Source of the DNA: Actinomyces haliotis
GTDB taxonomy: Bacteria; Actinomycetota; Actinomycetes; Actinomycetales; Actinomycetaceae
Reading direction: 5' to 3'
Assembly: GCF_015355765.1 (NCBI RefSeq)
Contig: NZ_JACWNA010000012.1
Span: forward strand, 1-59,991
Length of the DNA stretch: 59,991 bases
Position 1 is the first letter of the stretch; each line of letters begins with the position of its first letter. The translations under genes were made by a program, and so were the position numbers. Below are positions 16,619 through 25,033 of this stretch, one piece after another. The notes under the pieces were generated by a model. It saw only the letters and a program-made list of their open reading frames with translations. It searched no databases and was not told where the DNA came from.

Positions 16619-17417
16619 CGCCACGCACCTTGGCCTCGGCGAGGTACGGGTTCCCGCGGTGCTCGTGCTCCATCGTCGTCGAGGCGCCGTGACCGGGCAG
16701 GAGGACCGTCTCCGGACTGATCGCGGACGCGAGGAACCGCAGGGTGCCCCACATCTGCACCTGGTCGCCGCCGGGCAGGTCCGTGCGACCCACGCTGCCC
16801 TTGAAGATGACGTCGCCGTCGATGCCGATGAGGTAGTCGTGCGGCTGGTCCGCCTCCGAGGGGTCCGCCTCGAGGAGCGCCGGCACCTCGGCCTCGCGCA
16901 GCAGGTCGTTGTCGGCCAGCCGCGCGTTGAGGAAGAAGATCGTCGAGCCCTCCGAGTGCCCCGGCGCGGGGACGGCTTGGACCGCGATCCCCCGGACGAG
17001 CTCGACGGCCCGGGAGAAGCCCTCGCCCGGGAAGATGTGGATGCCGCTCGGGCAGGTCCAGGGCGTGCCCGCGAGGTCGGCGAAGGTCTGGCCGTCGGAG
17101 CGGATGCCCGTCGTCGTGTCCGGGTCGTCGAGTCGGTAGCGGTCCGGCTCGGGGACGTAGACCGGGATCTCGCCGTCCGCGGCGATTCCCTCGGCGCGGG
17201 CCGCGTCGATGAGGGCGGCGGTGTCCCACACGTGGTCGGCGTGGCCGTGGGTGAGCAGGACGGCACCCAGGGTGAGGCGGTTGGAGCGCAGCAGGGCGAG
17301 GGCTCCGCGGACGGAGCCAGCTCCGGGGTCGACGACGAGGGCCGGGCTGTCCGGGCCGTCGGCGAGGACGTAGCAGTTGGCGGCGAAGACGGGGGCGATC
17401 GTGCGCTCGAGGATCAT
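16602..17417 (-). CDS. Metallo-beta-lactamase-fold hydrolase (glyoxalase II-like)
   Basis: Small cytosolic metallohydrolase (271 aa). The metal-binding motif HGHADH is at 57-62, with a later histidine (GHSEGS, about residue 154) and aspartate (IGIDGDVIFKGSVGRTDLPG, about 200-219) as expected in the fold. Such proteins hydrolyse thioesters such as S-lactoylglutathione or a mycothiol equivalent; the true substrate is unknown. The ATG is at 17415-17417. It lies upstream of hisS on the same strand but is separated from it by 205 bases containing the inverted repeat. A yeast-style GloB helical domain is not evident. Confidence 0.85.
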   Translation of the reverse strand: MILERTIAPVFAANCYVLADGPDSPALVVDPGAGSVRGALALLRSNRLTLGAVLLTHGHADHVWDTAALIDAARAEGIAADGEIPVYVPEPDRYRLDDPDTTTGIRSDGQTFADLAGTPWTCPSGIHIFPGEGFSRAVELVRGIAVQAVPAPGHSEGSTIFFLNARLADNDLLREAEVPALLEADPSEADQPHDYLIGIDGDVIFKGSVGRTDLPGGDQVQMWGTLRFLASAISPETVLLPGHGASTTMEHEHRGNPYLAEAKVRGGELRA

Positions 17418-17469
17418 GCCCCGAGGCTACCGCCGACAGCGAGGCGCCCGTCCCGCGACGTCGGACCGT

Positions 17470-18585
17470 CTAATTCCCCGACCGCCGACCAGCGACGTCG
17501 TGCGAGATCCGCACCACCGCGCCGACCAGCCCGAGAAGCACTGTCCCCAGCAGGAGCGCGCAGGCCCCGACGCCGAGCCACGACACGGCAACGACGCCGA
17601 CCGAGCGGCCCAGCATCATGCCTCCGAGCGCCATGGTTCCGGCGGAGAAGGTGGCCGCGAACCGCCCGGGCGAGTAGGGCATGCGCCGGCGCAGGCCGCG
17701 CACGAGGACGAGCAGCCCCCAGACGACCATCGGGTGACCGAGCGCGAGCATGCCCCAGCCCCAGCCGTGGGCGAGGACGAGAAAGGTCCGCGCGGTGGGC
17801 CCGCTCACGTAGGCGCGGGCCTGGGTGGCGATAGCGACGATCCCCGCGACGGACTGCCCCACGATGCCGAGAGGGATGGTCGCCGAGGCGGACAGGCCGA
17901 GCGGCAGCGGGGCGAGCCTCAGCGTGCGCGGGTAGGCGGCGAGGAAGATCCGCCATCCGAAAACGAGGGAGATGAGCCATCCGAGGAAGGACACGAGCAG
18001 GACGATCCCACCGGCCACGTGGGGCACGTGCGGCGCGACGCCCGCACCGACGGTCGAGGAGACCATCGGGGCCAGCACGGCGAGGCAGGAGACGAAGCTC
18101 GGCGCGGGCTCGGTCCCGCAGCGGCACCGGTGCAGGTGAAGGCCCTCCGCCGCGAAGCCCAGCACGGTGCCCAGGATCCAGAGGACCGTGTCGACCGCCC
18201 ACGAGGCGCGCTTGAGCGCGGGCCACCACCCCGGTACGACGGCCGCGGTCGCCGAGCCCACGGTCATGAGTCCCATCGCGACCGGTCCCCAGAAGGGCGA
18301 GTGGATCTCCCCGCGCAGCACGGCCGGGTCACGGGCGACGCGCACCCCGTAGCCGGTGGTGAGGACAAGAAGCAGCAACCAGGCGACGAGCAGGTCGATG
18401 AGGGCGAGAACGCGAACTGGGCCCACGAGCGCCGTCGGCACGAGGCCGACAGTGAGCTGGAGGGCGGAGGCGAGTATGCCGGTCCCCATGACGGCGGGGA
18501 ACCAGACGGGACCAGGCGGCGGGAGGGGCTCGCGGTGGGGGGACCTCGGGGGGTCAGGGCTGACCAGGAGGCCGCGGTGCCGCAC
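17470..18585 (-). CDS. TDT-family (TehA/SLAC1-like) transporter
   Basis: Integral membrane protein (371 aa) of the tellurite-resistance/dicarboxylate transporter family, with about ten membrane segments beginning at GPVWFPAVMGTGILAS (about 25-40), which is the family's typical first helix. Relatives export sulfite or malate, or act as anion channels; the substrate here is not determinable. The predicted GTG start at 18585 gives a proline-rich leader, and a later start is possible. It precedes the hydrolase gene by 52 bases on the same strand, so co-transcription is plausible. The upstream side is bounded by the insertion-sequence scar. Confidence 0.8.
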   Translation of the reverse strand: MRHRGLLVSPDPPRSPHREPLPPPGPVWFPAVMGTGILASALQLTVGLVPTALVGPVRVLALIDLLVAWLLLLVLTTGYGVRVARDPAVLRGEIHSPFWGPVAMGLMTVGSATAAVVPGWWPALKRASWAVDTVLWILGTVLGFAAEGLHLHRCRCGTEPAPSFVSCLAVLAPMVSSTVGAGVAPHVPHVAGGIVLLVSFLGWLISLVFGWRIFLAAYPRTLRLAPLPLGLSASATIPLGIVGQSVAGIVAIATQARAYVSGPTARTFLVLAHGWGWGMLALGHPMVVWGLLVLVRGLRRRMPYSPGRFAATFSAGTMALGGMMLGRSVGVVAVSWLGVGACALLLGTVLLGLVGAVVRISHDVAGRRSGN

Positions 18586-18657
18586 GGCGGTCGCTCCGGG
18601 TGAGTCGGAGGTCGGCAGTGCTCCGAGGTTCGCGCGTGTCAGGCGGTCATTGACCCA

Positions 18658-18836
18658 CTAGGTGTACTGGTCGGGGACGTTGATCAACCGTGCGAAGGGC
18701 GGCTTGTTCCCGCAGGCTGTGTGGGGGCGGTGGTGGTTGTAGTAGTGCAGCCACCCGTCGAGCTCACCGCGGCGCTCGGCTTCGGAGGTGTAGCAGCGGG
18801 CGTAGGCCCAGCCATCAGCCAGGGTGCGGTGAAACC
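18658..18836 (-). pseudogene. C-terminal fragment of an IS481-type transposase
   Basis: About 60 residues resembling the C-terminal end of IS481-type DDE transposases: HRTLADGWAYARCYTS, then HYYNHHRPHTACGNKPPFAR and a stop. The conserved sequence stops where the IS3-type left inverted repeat begins (18838). The catalytic D, D and E residues are in the missing part, so it cannot be functional. Confidence 0.85.
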
Positions 18837-18889
18837 GTGTTGCGCTCCGGGTTTGATGGAGGCAGTGATGACAGGAAGGATCACTGCGC

Positions 18890-19205
18890 ATGGGACAGAG
18901 GAAGTAGCCGATCGAGCTTCGTGGGCGGGCGACGAGGATGGCGTTGGAGGCTCTGGCGGACCCGGCCAGGTCGAAGGGGGGCGATCAAGCCGATCGCCGA
19001 CGAGCTCGGCGTTGCCCCGCAGGCTCTGCGTACCTGGGTGCGGCAGGCTGAGGTGGACCAGGGCGCCCGGCCCGGTACCACCACGAGCGACGCGGAGCGC
19101 ATCAAGGAGCTGGACAAGGAGGTCCGTGAACTGCGGCGGGCCAACGCGATTGTGAAGAGTGCCTCGGCTTTTTTCGCGGCGGAGCTCGACCGCCCGTCCC
19201 GCTGA
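18890..19205 (+). pseudogene. IS3-family OrfA (helix-turn-helix), disrupted
   Basis: Starts ATG at 18890 (MGQRK), then hits TAG at 18905-18907 where relatives have tyrosine. Reading on gives the OrfA pattern until a run of six G at 18976-18981, where one extra base shifts the frame. After the shift it continues as AIKPIADELGVAPQALRTWV and a coiled-coil with DAERIKELDKEVRELRRANA, ending at TGA 19203-19205. About 105 residues would be restored by two single-base changes. Confidence 0.85.
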
Positions 19206-20181
19206 TCTGCCGTTACGTGGAGTCCAAGAAGGACGAGTTCGGGGTCGAGCCGATCTGCGCCACGCTGACGAGCGCCGGTGTCAAGATCGCCCCCTCCACC
19301 GTCGACGCGGCAAGGACCCGCCCGCCCCTCACCACGCGCCAGGCGCGAGGAGGTCCTCAAGGACGAGATCCGTGCCGTTCATGGTGAGAACTACTCGGCG
19401 TTCGGGGCCCGCAAGATGCACGTCATGGTGAACCGGCCCCTGGTCGCCGAGAGGCACGGGCAGGGACACGTCGCCCGCTGCACGGTCGGGCGCCTCATGC
19501 GGAGCCTGGGGCTGCGGGGCATCCGGCGAGCCAAGACGCCTCACACGACGCGCTCCGCGCCGAGGGATCAGTGCCCCGCGGACCTCGTGGAGCGCCACTT
19601 CTCGGCCTTCCGCCCCAATGAGCTGTGGGTCGCCGACATCACGTACGTGCCCACCTTCTCGGGGTGGGTGTACGTCGCCTTCGTCACCGACGTGAACTCG
19701 CGTCGCATCGTGGGCTGGCAGACCTCCACCAGCCTGTACACCGATCTCGCCCCGGGACGCCCTGAACATGGGCATCTGGCAACGCCACAAGGACGGTGCC
19801 GACCTTGCCGGCCTCGTCCACCACTCCGACCGCGCAGTGCAGTACCGCTCCATCCGCTACGGGCAGGCCCTGGCCGACTGCCACGCGGTGGCATCGGTGG
19901 GACCCGAGGCAGGCTCCTAGGACAACGCCCTGGCTGAGGCCCTGAGCTCGTTGTACAAGGCCGAGCTCATCGGCAGCAAGGGGCCCTGGACATCCATCGA
20001 CGACGTCGAGGTCGCCACCGCCGAGTGGGTCCACTGGTACAACACCGTGCGGCCTCACTCCGCGATCGGGATGCTCACCCCCGTCGAGCACGAGCACGCC
20101 CACCACGCCGCAACCGGAGCCGATGCCACAGCCCTTGAGGTCGTCGACCGACCCCTACCCCAGACCACCACAACCAGATGA
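19206..20181 (+). pseudogene. IS3-family OrfB (DDE transposase), disrupted
   Basis: OrfB-like sequence starts directly after OrfA (ICRYVESKKDEFGVEPIC). It shifts frame near 19340 into the segment carrying ENYSAFGARKMHVM and ELWVADITYVPTFSG (first catalytic Asp), and again near 19757 into HHSDRAVQYRS (second Asp; the usual Gly is Ala). A TAG at 19918-19920 then replaces a tyrosine codon before DNALAEALSSLYKAELI (catalytic Glu). The end (WYNTVRPHSAIGMLTPVE) reaches a stop at 20181. The catalytic residues are still readable but spread over different frames. Confidence 0.85.
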
Positions 20182-20273
20182 ACGAGCCTCCACAAAACCC
20201 GGGGCCTGACACCCTGGCGGCCTAACCCCGACTGACACCCAACCGTGCATCAGCCCCAGTTGTGTGCGCTGGC

Positions 20274-21158
20274 TCATGTCGGTTCTGCCGCTGACCTTTC
20301 AATGCGTGTGGTGGCGCAGGCCACTCCGCCCAGCACGACAAGCAGCCCCGCCCATTGGATGGGGGAAGGCCGCTGACCGAACATGGCCCAGGCCCACAAC
20401 ATCGTGACGGGGGCTGTCAGGTAGAGCAGGGTGCTGGTTGCGGTGGCCCCCACGTGGCGCAGGCACCAGGTGAAGGTGGCATAGCCGCCCAGGCCTGACA
20501 GGAGAACGAGCCAGATGAGCGCCAGCACCAACCGTCCGGAGACGGGAACGCGGAAGCTCCCATCGGCGAGCGCGCAGAGCAGGAAGAATCCAGCCGCCAC
20601 ACAGACTTGGATGGTCAGGCTGAGCATGACCGGCATTGCCGGTTGCCACACGCGCTCCAGGAGCGCAGCCGTGGACAGGCCGAGCAGGCTTGCCACCACC
20701 AGGCCGACACTGGCCACGCCGGCCGCGCTGATCCCACCAACGCTAAGGGTCACACCGGCAAGCGCTACACCAAGACCAGCCCACTGGCGAATGCTGACGG
20801 GATCAGAGAAGACCAGTCGACCCACGGCGGTGACCAGCAAGGGCTGCAGTGCGCACACCAGGGCAGACAGCCCGGCATCCAGCCCGTGGTGGGCGGCAAG
20901 GAACACCCCGCCGAGGAATACGACATGCGACAGCAGCGACAAGGCAACCTGTCGCAACAGATCACCGCGTCCCACGTCGACCACCGCTCGGCGGGTCGAG
21001 GCCGTCACCATAGAGACGACAAGGAGCACTGCCGCGGTCACCAGGTAGCGCCAAGCCAGCAGCCCCCAGACTCCCACCGCCGTCTGGTCGGCCAAGGACG
21101 CGCCCACGAAACCAGAGCTCCACGTCATCACGAATGCTGCAGCCCTGATCCATCGCAT
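20274..21158 (-). CDS. DMT-superfamily (EamA) transporter
   Basis: Inner-membrane exporter (294 aa) with ten membrane segments in two EamA halves: the first begins FVMTWSSGFVGASLADQT near 10-28, the second near 150. EamA proteins export amino acids, metabolites or drugs; the cargo here is unknown. The start chosen is ATG at 21158; upstream lie overlapping palindromes and a TetR-family gene facing away, so the pair looks like a repressor-controlled export cassette. Codon use is less GC-biased than neighbouring genes, and an insertion-sequence scar is adjacent, which suggests acquisition by transfer. Confidence 0.88.
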   Translation of the reverse strand: MRWIRAAAFVMTWSSGFVGASLADQTAVGVWGLLAWRYLVTAAVLLVVSMVTASTRRAVVDVGRGDLLRQVALSLLSHVVFLGGVFLAAHHGLDAGLSALVCALQPLLVTAVGRLVFSDPVSIRQWAGLGVALAGVTLSVGGISAAGVASVGLVVASLLGLSTAALLERVWQPAMPVMLSLTIQVCVAAGFFLLCALADGSFRVPVSGRLVLALIWLVLLSGLGGYATFTWCLRHVGATATSTLLYLTAPVTMLWAWAMFGQRPSPIQWAGLLVVLGGVACATTRIERSAAEPT

Positions 21159-21172
21159 CGCAACAGGTAACC

Positions 21173-21198
21173 ATACCGGTCGGTATACTGTCAGTATA
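21173..21198. promoter_or_regulatory. Two overlapping palindromes, probable TetR-family operator
   Basis: ATACCGGTCGGTAT (21173-21186) is a perfect inverted repeat of ATACCG around a GT centre. It overlaps TATACTGTCAGTATA (21184-21198), a perfect 7-bp inverted repeat around one T. Both lie in the 64-base gap between the divergent exporter and regulator genes. The region is AT-rich against the local background. Binding by the adjacent TetR-family protein is inferred from position. Confidence 0.8.
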
Positions 21199-21220
21199 TC
21201 CGCATCCGAGCCAGGAGCAA
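21193..21220 (-). promoter_or_regulatory. Probable promoter of the DMT transporter gene
   Basis: On the minus strand, TTGCTC (complement of 21215-21220) and TATACT (complement of 21193-21198) form a -35/-10 pair with a 16-base spacer. The -10 lies inside the second palindrome, so repressor binding would block it. A TATACT on the plus strand at 21184-21189 could serve the regulator gene. Confidence 0.5.
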
Positions 21221-21222
21221 CC

Positions 21223-21792
21223 ATGGACATGGATCTCGAACCCTTCGCTCCAGTGAGCACCACCCCGGCGGGCCACCGGATCCTCGACGCCGCGACATGG
21301 CTCTTCCGGGAACAGGGCATCACCGCCACGGGCGTCGACAGCATCGCCGAGCGTGCCAGCACGACCAAGCGAACCCTCTACCAGCGCTTCGGCTCCAAGG
21401 ACCATCTCGTCGCCTGCTACCTGCAACAACGCGCCCATAACTGGCAGGGCGAACTCGTGACCGCACTGCAGCAAGCCAGCCTCGCAGAAGGCCTCGACAT
21501 CGTCTACGACCACACCATCCGGTGGGCCGGAGACACACTCCGCGGCTGCGCCTTCGCCAACGCCTGGGCCGAAATCGGGGCCAGTGACCACCAGGCCACA
21601 AGGATCATCCTGAACGAGAAGAACTGGATGTTGGCACTCTTCACGATCCTGGCCGAAGGCAACCACCGCATGGGCGGTCTACTCCACCTACTCCACGAAG
21701 GTGCCCAGGTCACCGCATCCATCCACCAGGACCCCACAGTCTTCACTGAGGCTCGCACCGCATCCCACCACCTGCTGGCCAGCCGGTCATGA
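21223..21792 (+). CDS. TetR/AcrR-family transcriptional regulator
   Basis: Predicted repressor (189 aa), the usual family length. An N-terminal helix-turn-helix spans about residues 18-62 (ILDAATWLFREQGITATGV, then IAERASTTKRTLYQRFGSK); the rest is a helical ligand-binding domain. ATG at 21223 has AGGAG at 21212-21216. It is divergent from the DMT exporter with an overlapping double palindrome between, so autoregulation and ligand-induced export are the simple model. The ligand is unknown. Composition is less GC-rich than the surrounding chromosome. Confidence 0.9.
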   Translation: MDMDLEPFAPVSTTPAGHRILDAATWLFREQGITATGVDSIAERASTTKRTLYQRFGSKDHLVACYLQQRAHNWQGELVTALQQASLAEGLDIVYDHTIRWAGDTLRGCAFANAWAEIGASDHQATRIILNEKNWMLALFTILAEGNHRMGGLLHLLHEGAQVTASIHQDPTVFTEARTASHHLLASRS

Positions 21793-21972
21793 GCTCGACC
21801 GGCAACCGTCGAGCTCCGGGGCGCGCTTCTCGATCAACGTCTTCGGTCAGTACAACTATGCCCTGAGCCCGCCCGCAGCTGGTCACCGCCCGGACACGTG
21901 CGGCGGCGCCTCCTGCTCCGCCGTCGTCCTGGCTCCTTTCCAACTCACGACGACCGCACCTGCCTTCGCGTG

Positions 21973-23625
21973 TCACCGGGTGGGCTCGAGCTCGAGGCGT
22001 TGGCCGGTCCAGTGCTCGAGGAGCCATCGGTCGTGGCTGGCGACGAGGAGCGTGCCGTCCCAGGCGGCGAGGGCCGCCTCGAGGGCCTCGATGGAGTCGA
22101 GGTCGAGGTAGTTGGTCGGCTCGTCGACGACGAGGACCTCCGGTGCGGCGGCGACGGCGAGAGCGAGCTGGACGCGCCGCTGGTTGCCGGCGGACAGGTC
22201 CCCGACGCGGCGGTTCCAGAACGACGGGTGCAGGACGCCCGCGCCCGTCTCACCGATCCCGCTCTCCCAGGTCTCGGCGTCGAGGCCCGGGTCGCCGGGC
22301 TGCGGGAGCCGCTGCGGGACGACGGCGAGGCGGCCGCCGACGTCGAGGGTGCCGGTCGAGGTGGCCGTGGGCGGCTGGCCGGACGCGATCCAGTTCAGCA
22401 GCGTCGACTTGCCTGCGCCGTTAGGTCCCGTGAGAAGCAGGTGCTCACCGGCGCGCAGGTCGAGGGTGACCGGAGCGAGTCGTCCGGGCACAGCCGCCCC
22501 TCGGGCCGCGACGGCCACGCCGGACGGCGTGCCGACGCTCCGCAGCTCCATGCGCAGGAGGTACTCGCGGGGCTTGCGGACCTCGCGGGACGTGAGGGCG
22601 TCCATGCGGCGGTCGTCATTGTGCGTGCGCCGGGTCATCGTCTTGGAGGCGCGGTCGGCGAAGAACTTCTTCTCCTTGTTGGTCGCCTCACGCAGCCGCA
22701 CTCCCCCGGCGGCGATGTCCTCGCTGGAGCGCCGGTGCGCGCGGATGGATCGTTTCTCCTCCTGCTGTGCCGTGTGGAGCCGGGCGTGCTCGGCCCGCGC
22801 AGCGGACTTCTGGACCAGGTAGTCGGTGTAGGACCCGGCGCAGCGCTGCACGCCGGGCAGGACTCCCGCTCCCTCGGCGGTGAGCAGCGCCTGCCAGGGC
22901 GCGGTGTCCAGGTCGAGCAGGACGGTCGCGACCTCGTCGAGGAAGGCGCGGTCGTGGCTGGCCAGGAGGACCGGGCCGGTGACGTCGCGCAGGAGGCCCG
23001 CGAGGTACCGGGCGGCGTCGTCGTCGAGGTGGTTGGTGGGCTCGTCGAGGACGAGGACGGAGGGCGAGGCGAGCAGGGTGGCGGCGAGCTCGAGGCGGCC
23101 GCGCTGGCCCGGGGAGAGGGTGGCGAGGTCGCGGGCTCTCCCCTCCTCCCCCGTGATCGCTTCGAGGCCGAGGCCGGCGAGCGTCTCGTGGACACGGGCG
23201 TCGAGGCCCCACACGTCGGCGGCCTCCATGGCGGAGAGGAGCCCGTCGTACTCACGACTGAGGCGGCGCTCCTCGGCCGCGTCCGGCTCGTCGGCGAGAG
23301 CCGCGGTCACGGCCTCGAAGCGGGCCGTGAGTCCACGGACCTCGGCCGTGGCGGCGTCGAGGTAGTCGCCGACCGTGCCGGTCATGGTCAGGACGTCGGG
23401 GGCGCGGCGCAGCCCACCGGCTCCCCCGTCGGTGCCGGTGACGACGGCGGTGCCGGAGTCCGGGACGAGGTCCCCGGTGACGAGGCGGAGGAGCGTCGTC
23501 TTGCCGCAGCCGTTGGGACCGACGAGGCAGGCGCGCTCGCCGTCGACGACGGTCAGGCAGACGTGGTCGAGGAGGGGCTCGACCGTGTACGAGAAGGTGA
23601 GGTCGGTGAGAGTGATCGCTGGCAT
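21973..23625 (-). CDS. ABC-F family ATPase (translation factor/ribosome protection type)
   Basis: Soluble protein (550 aa) with two nucleotide-binding domains and no membrane segments. Domain 1: Walker A GPNGCGKTT at 36-44, signature LSPGQ, Walker B VLVLDEPTNHLDDD. Domain 2: GPNGAGKST near 370, signature LSAGNQ, VLVVDEPTNYLDLD. A charged linker between them (AQQEEKRSIRAHRRSSED region, about 255-330) matches the P-site tRNA interaction motif of ABC-F proteins. It could be an EttA-like factor or an antibiotic-protection protein; the latter is a guess. ATG at 23625 with AGGAG upstream; it begins 26 bases after fdhD stops, same strand, so it may be the tail of the formate operon. Confidence 0.88.
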   Translation of the reverse strand: MPAITLTDLTFSYTVEPLLDHVCLTVVDGERACLVGPNGCGKTTLLRLVTGDLVPDSGTAVVTGTDGGAGGLRRAPDVLTMTGTVGDYLDAATAEVRGLTARFEAVTAALADEPDAAEERRLSREYDGLLSAMEAADVWGLDARVHETLAGLGLEAITGEEGRARDLATLSPGQRGRLELAATLLASPSVLVLDEPTNHLDDDAARYLAGLLRDVTGPVLLASHDRAFLDEVATVLLDLDTAPWQALLTAEGAGVLPGVQRCAGSYTDYLVQKSAARAEHARLHTAQQEEKRSIRAHRRSSEDIAAGGVRLREATNKEKKFFADRASKTMTRRTHNDDRRMDALTSREVRKPREYLLRMELRSVGTPSGVAVAARGAAVPGRLAPVTLDLRAGEHLLLTGPNGAGKSTLLNWIASGQPPTATSTGTLDVGGRLAVVPQRLPQPGDPGLDAETWESGIGETGAGVLHPSFWNRRVGDLSAGNQRRVQLALAVAAAPEVLVVDEPTNYLDLDSIEALEAALAAWDGTLLVASHDRWLLEHWTGQRLELEPTR

Positions 23626-23651
23626 GCGGCGGTGCTCCTGGGCGCGGGGTC

Positions 23652-24506
23652 TCAGGAGGACTCGGGCAGGACGATCCGCTCGGGGTGGGCGTAGAGGTTC
23701 ATCCGGTCCCCGCGCACGAAGCCGGCGAGGGTGATGCCGAGCTCCTCGGCGACGTCGACGGCGAGGCTGGAGGGCGCGCTGATCCCGGCGAGGACCGGGA
23801 CGCCCGCCATGGCCGCCTTCTGGGCGAGCTCGAAGCTCGTGCGCCCCGAGACGAACAGGACGCAGCCGGTTGCCGGGTAGCGGCCGTGCTGCATCGCCCA
23901 CCCGATGACCTTGTCGGTGGCGTTGTGGCGGCCGACGTCCTCGCGGGCCACGAGCATCTCGCCCTGGGCCGTGAACAGCGCGACCCCGTGGAGGCCGCCG
24001 GTGGCTGAGAAGACCTTCTGGGCCTCACGCAGAGCGTCGGGCATGGCGAGCAGCGTCTCGGCGCGCACGCGCACGTCGTCGGCGGCGAGGTCGAAGCGGG
24101 TCTGGGTGCGCAGGAGGTCGATCGACTCCGTGCCGCACACGCCGCAGGCGGAGGAGGTGACGGCGCGGCGCACGCGCCCCGCTGGGACGACGACGCCGGC
24201 CGCGAGCCGGATGTCGAGGACGTTGTAGGTGTTGGCGGGCTGGCCTGTCTCGTCGTCCATGACGCTGCCGGCGCAGTAGCGGGCGGTGGCGACGTCCTCA
24301 AGCCGGGTGATGATGCCCTCGGCGTTGAGCAGCCCCTGGGCGAGCTCGACGTCGTGGCCCGGGGTGCGCATGGTGACCGTGTAGGGGGCGCCGCCGAGGC
24401 GGATCTCGAGGGGCTCCTCCATGGCGACGGTGTCGATACGGCCGACGCCGCCCGGGTGGGTGGCGTCGACGGCGGTGACGCGGCGTCGGGCGGTGATACG
24501 GCTCAT
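23652..24506 (-). CDS. fdhD: Formate dehydrogenase accessory sulfurtransferase FdhD
   Basis: Sulfur carrier (284 aa) that sulfurates the molybdenum cofactor so the formate dehydrogenase alpha subunit is active. The hallmark cysteines are C121 and C124 in SSACGVCG, and the later segments MLVAREDVGRHNATDKVIGWA and FVSGRTSFELAQKA are family signatures. Its ATG overlaps the stop of the upstream DUF6457-like gene (ATGA). Its place downstream of fdhA-fdhB-nrfD fits the role. Confidence 0.95.
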   Translation of the reverse strand: MSRITARRRVTAVDATHPGGVGRIDTVAMEEPLEIRLGGAPYTVTMRTPGHDVELAQGLLNAEGIITRLEDVATARYCAGSVMDDETGQPANTYNVLDIRLAAGVVVPAGRVRRAVTSSACGVCGTESIDLLRTQTRFDLAADDVRVRAETLLAMPDALREAQKVFSATGGLHGVALFTAQGEMLVAREDVGRHNATDKVIGWAMQHGRYPATGCVLFVSGRTSFELAQKAAMAGVPVLAGISAPSSLAVDVAEELGITLAGFVRGDRMNLYAHPERIVLPESS

Positions 24507-24916
24507 GCGCGGCCCTCGTCGGCGCCCGGCACGGTCCGGCCGACACCGTCAGCGCCCGAGCCGGGAGCCTCATCGTCGGCCCGTCCGACCGCGCTCCCAC
24601 CGGCGGCCCCCGCCTCCTGCTCCTCGAAGCGACGGACGGTCTCGCGCACGCGGGTGAGGGTCGCGCGGACCTGCTCCTCGCTCGGGCCCTCCTGCCCGGA
24701 GGCGCCGGCCTCGCGTCCGAGCGCGACGCCGGCGAGAAAGGCGGACAGCGCGCCGGCGGGGCGGGCGGAGCCGTGGGCGACCTGCCCGACGGTGGCGAGC
24801 ACCGGGGAGGTCACGGCCTCGGCGAGCGCGTGGTGGATCCCGAGCTCGGTGCACAGCAGGTCGGTGAAGGCCTGCGTGCGGCGCGTGGTCTCGGGGTCGT
24901 CGACGTGCTTCGGCAT
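24503..24916 (-). CDS. DUF6457-like small protein of the formate dehydrogenase operon
   Basis: A 137 aa cytosolic protein whose first 80 residues (TDLLCTELGIHHALAEA, then VAHGSARPAGALSAFLAGVA) resemble the DUF6457 proteins that accompany molybdenum-cofactor genes in actinobacteria. The rest is acidic and low complexity. ATG at 24916 has GAGGAG upstream. It overlaps fdhD by the ATGA arrangement and follows the nrfD-type gene by 117 bases. A chaperone or cofactor-handling role is inferred from position; I do not know a proven function. Confidence 0.7.
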   Translation of the reverse strand: MPKHVDDPETTRRTQAFTDLLCTELGIHHALAEAVTSPVLATVGQVAHGSARPAGALSAFLAGVALGREAGASGQEGPSEEQVRATLTRVRETVRRFEEQEAGAAGGSAVGRADDEAPGSGADGVGRTVPGADEGRA

Positions 24917-25033
24917 GGTTCTCCTCAGTGCCCTGGTGGGGCGGTGGTGGGTGCGGTCGTCCGCTGCGCTCGCCTGCGGCGTGAGCGGGCGGACGCTGAG
25001 CGCCCAGCCGGTCGCTCGCGGCACGGGGGCGTG

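Larger units (their letters stand above)
18838..20211 (+). mobile_element. Decayed IS3-family insertion sequence (1374 bp)
   Basis: Terminal inverted repeats of 26 bp (18838-18863 and 20186-20211) agree at 20 positions and both begin with TGT when read inward. Between them lie orfA- and orfB-like transposase reading frames in the usual order and size for an IS3-family element. The transposase carries two TAG codons and three frameshifts, so the copy is dead. The flanking trinucleotides differ (CCG left, CCC right), consistent with a deletion at the right junction after insertion. Confidence 0.85.
18637..20237. mobile_element. Remnant of an IS481-type element interrupted by an IS3-type element
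   Basis: TGTCAG at 18637-18642 and CTGACA at 20232-20237 start an imperfect inverted repeat (13 of 20 bases agree). Inside the left end is the 3' part of a transposase gene. Only 26 bases remain on the right, between 20211 and 20237, so about 800 bases of the expected element (its 5' part) are missing. No target duplication is evident. The outer boundaries are an inference from the repeats; the transposase fragment is clear. Confidence 0.5.

Noticed and set aside
18658-18891. A complete 77-residue gene on the minus strand
   Set aside because: Codons beyond 18837 lie in the IS3-type inverted repeat; only the C-terminal 60 residues have transposase similarity.
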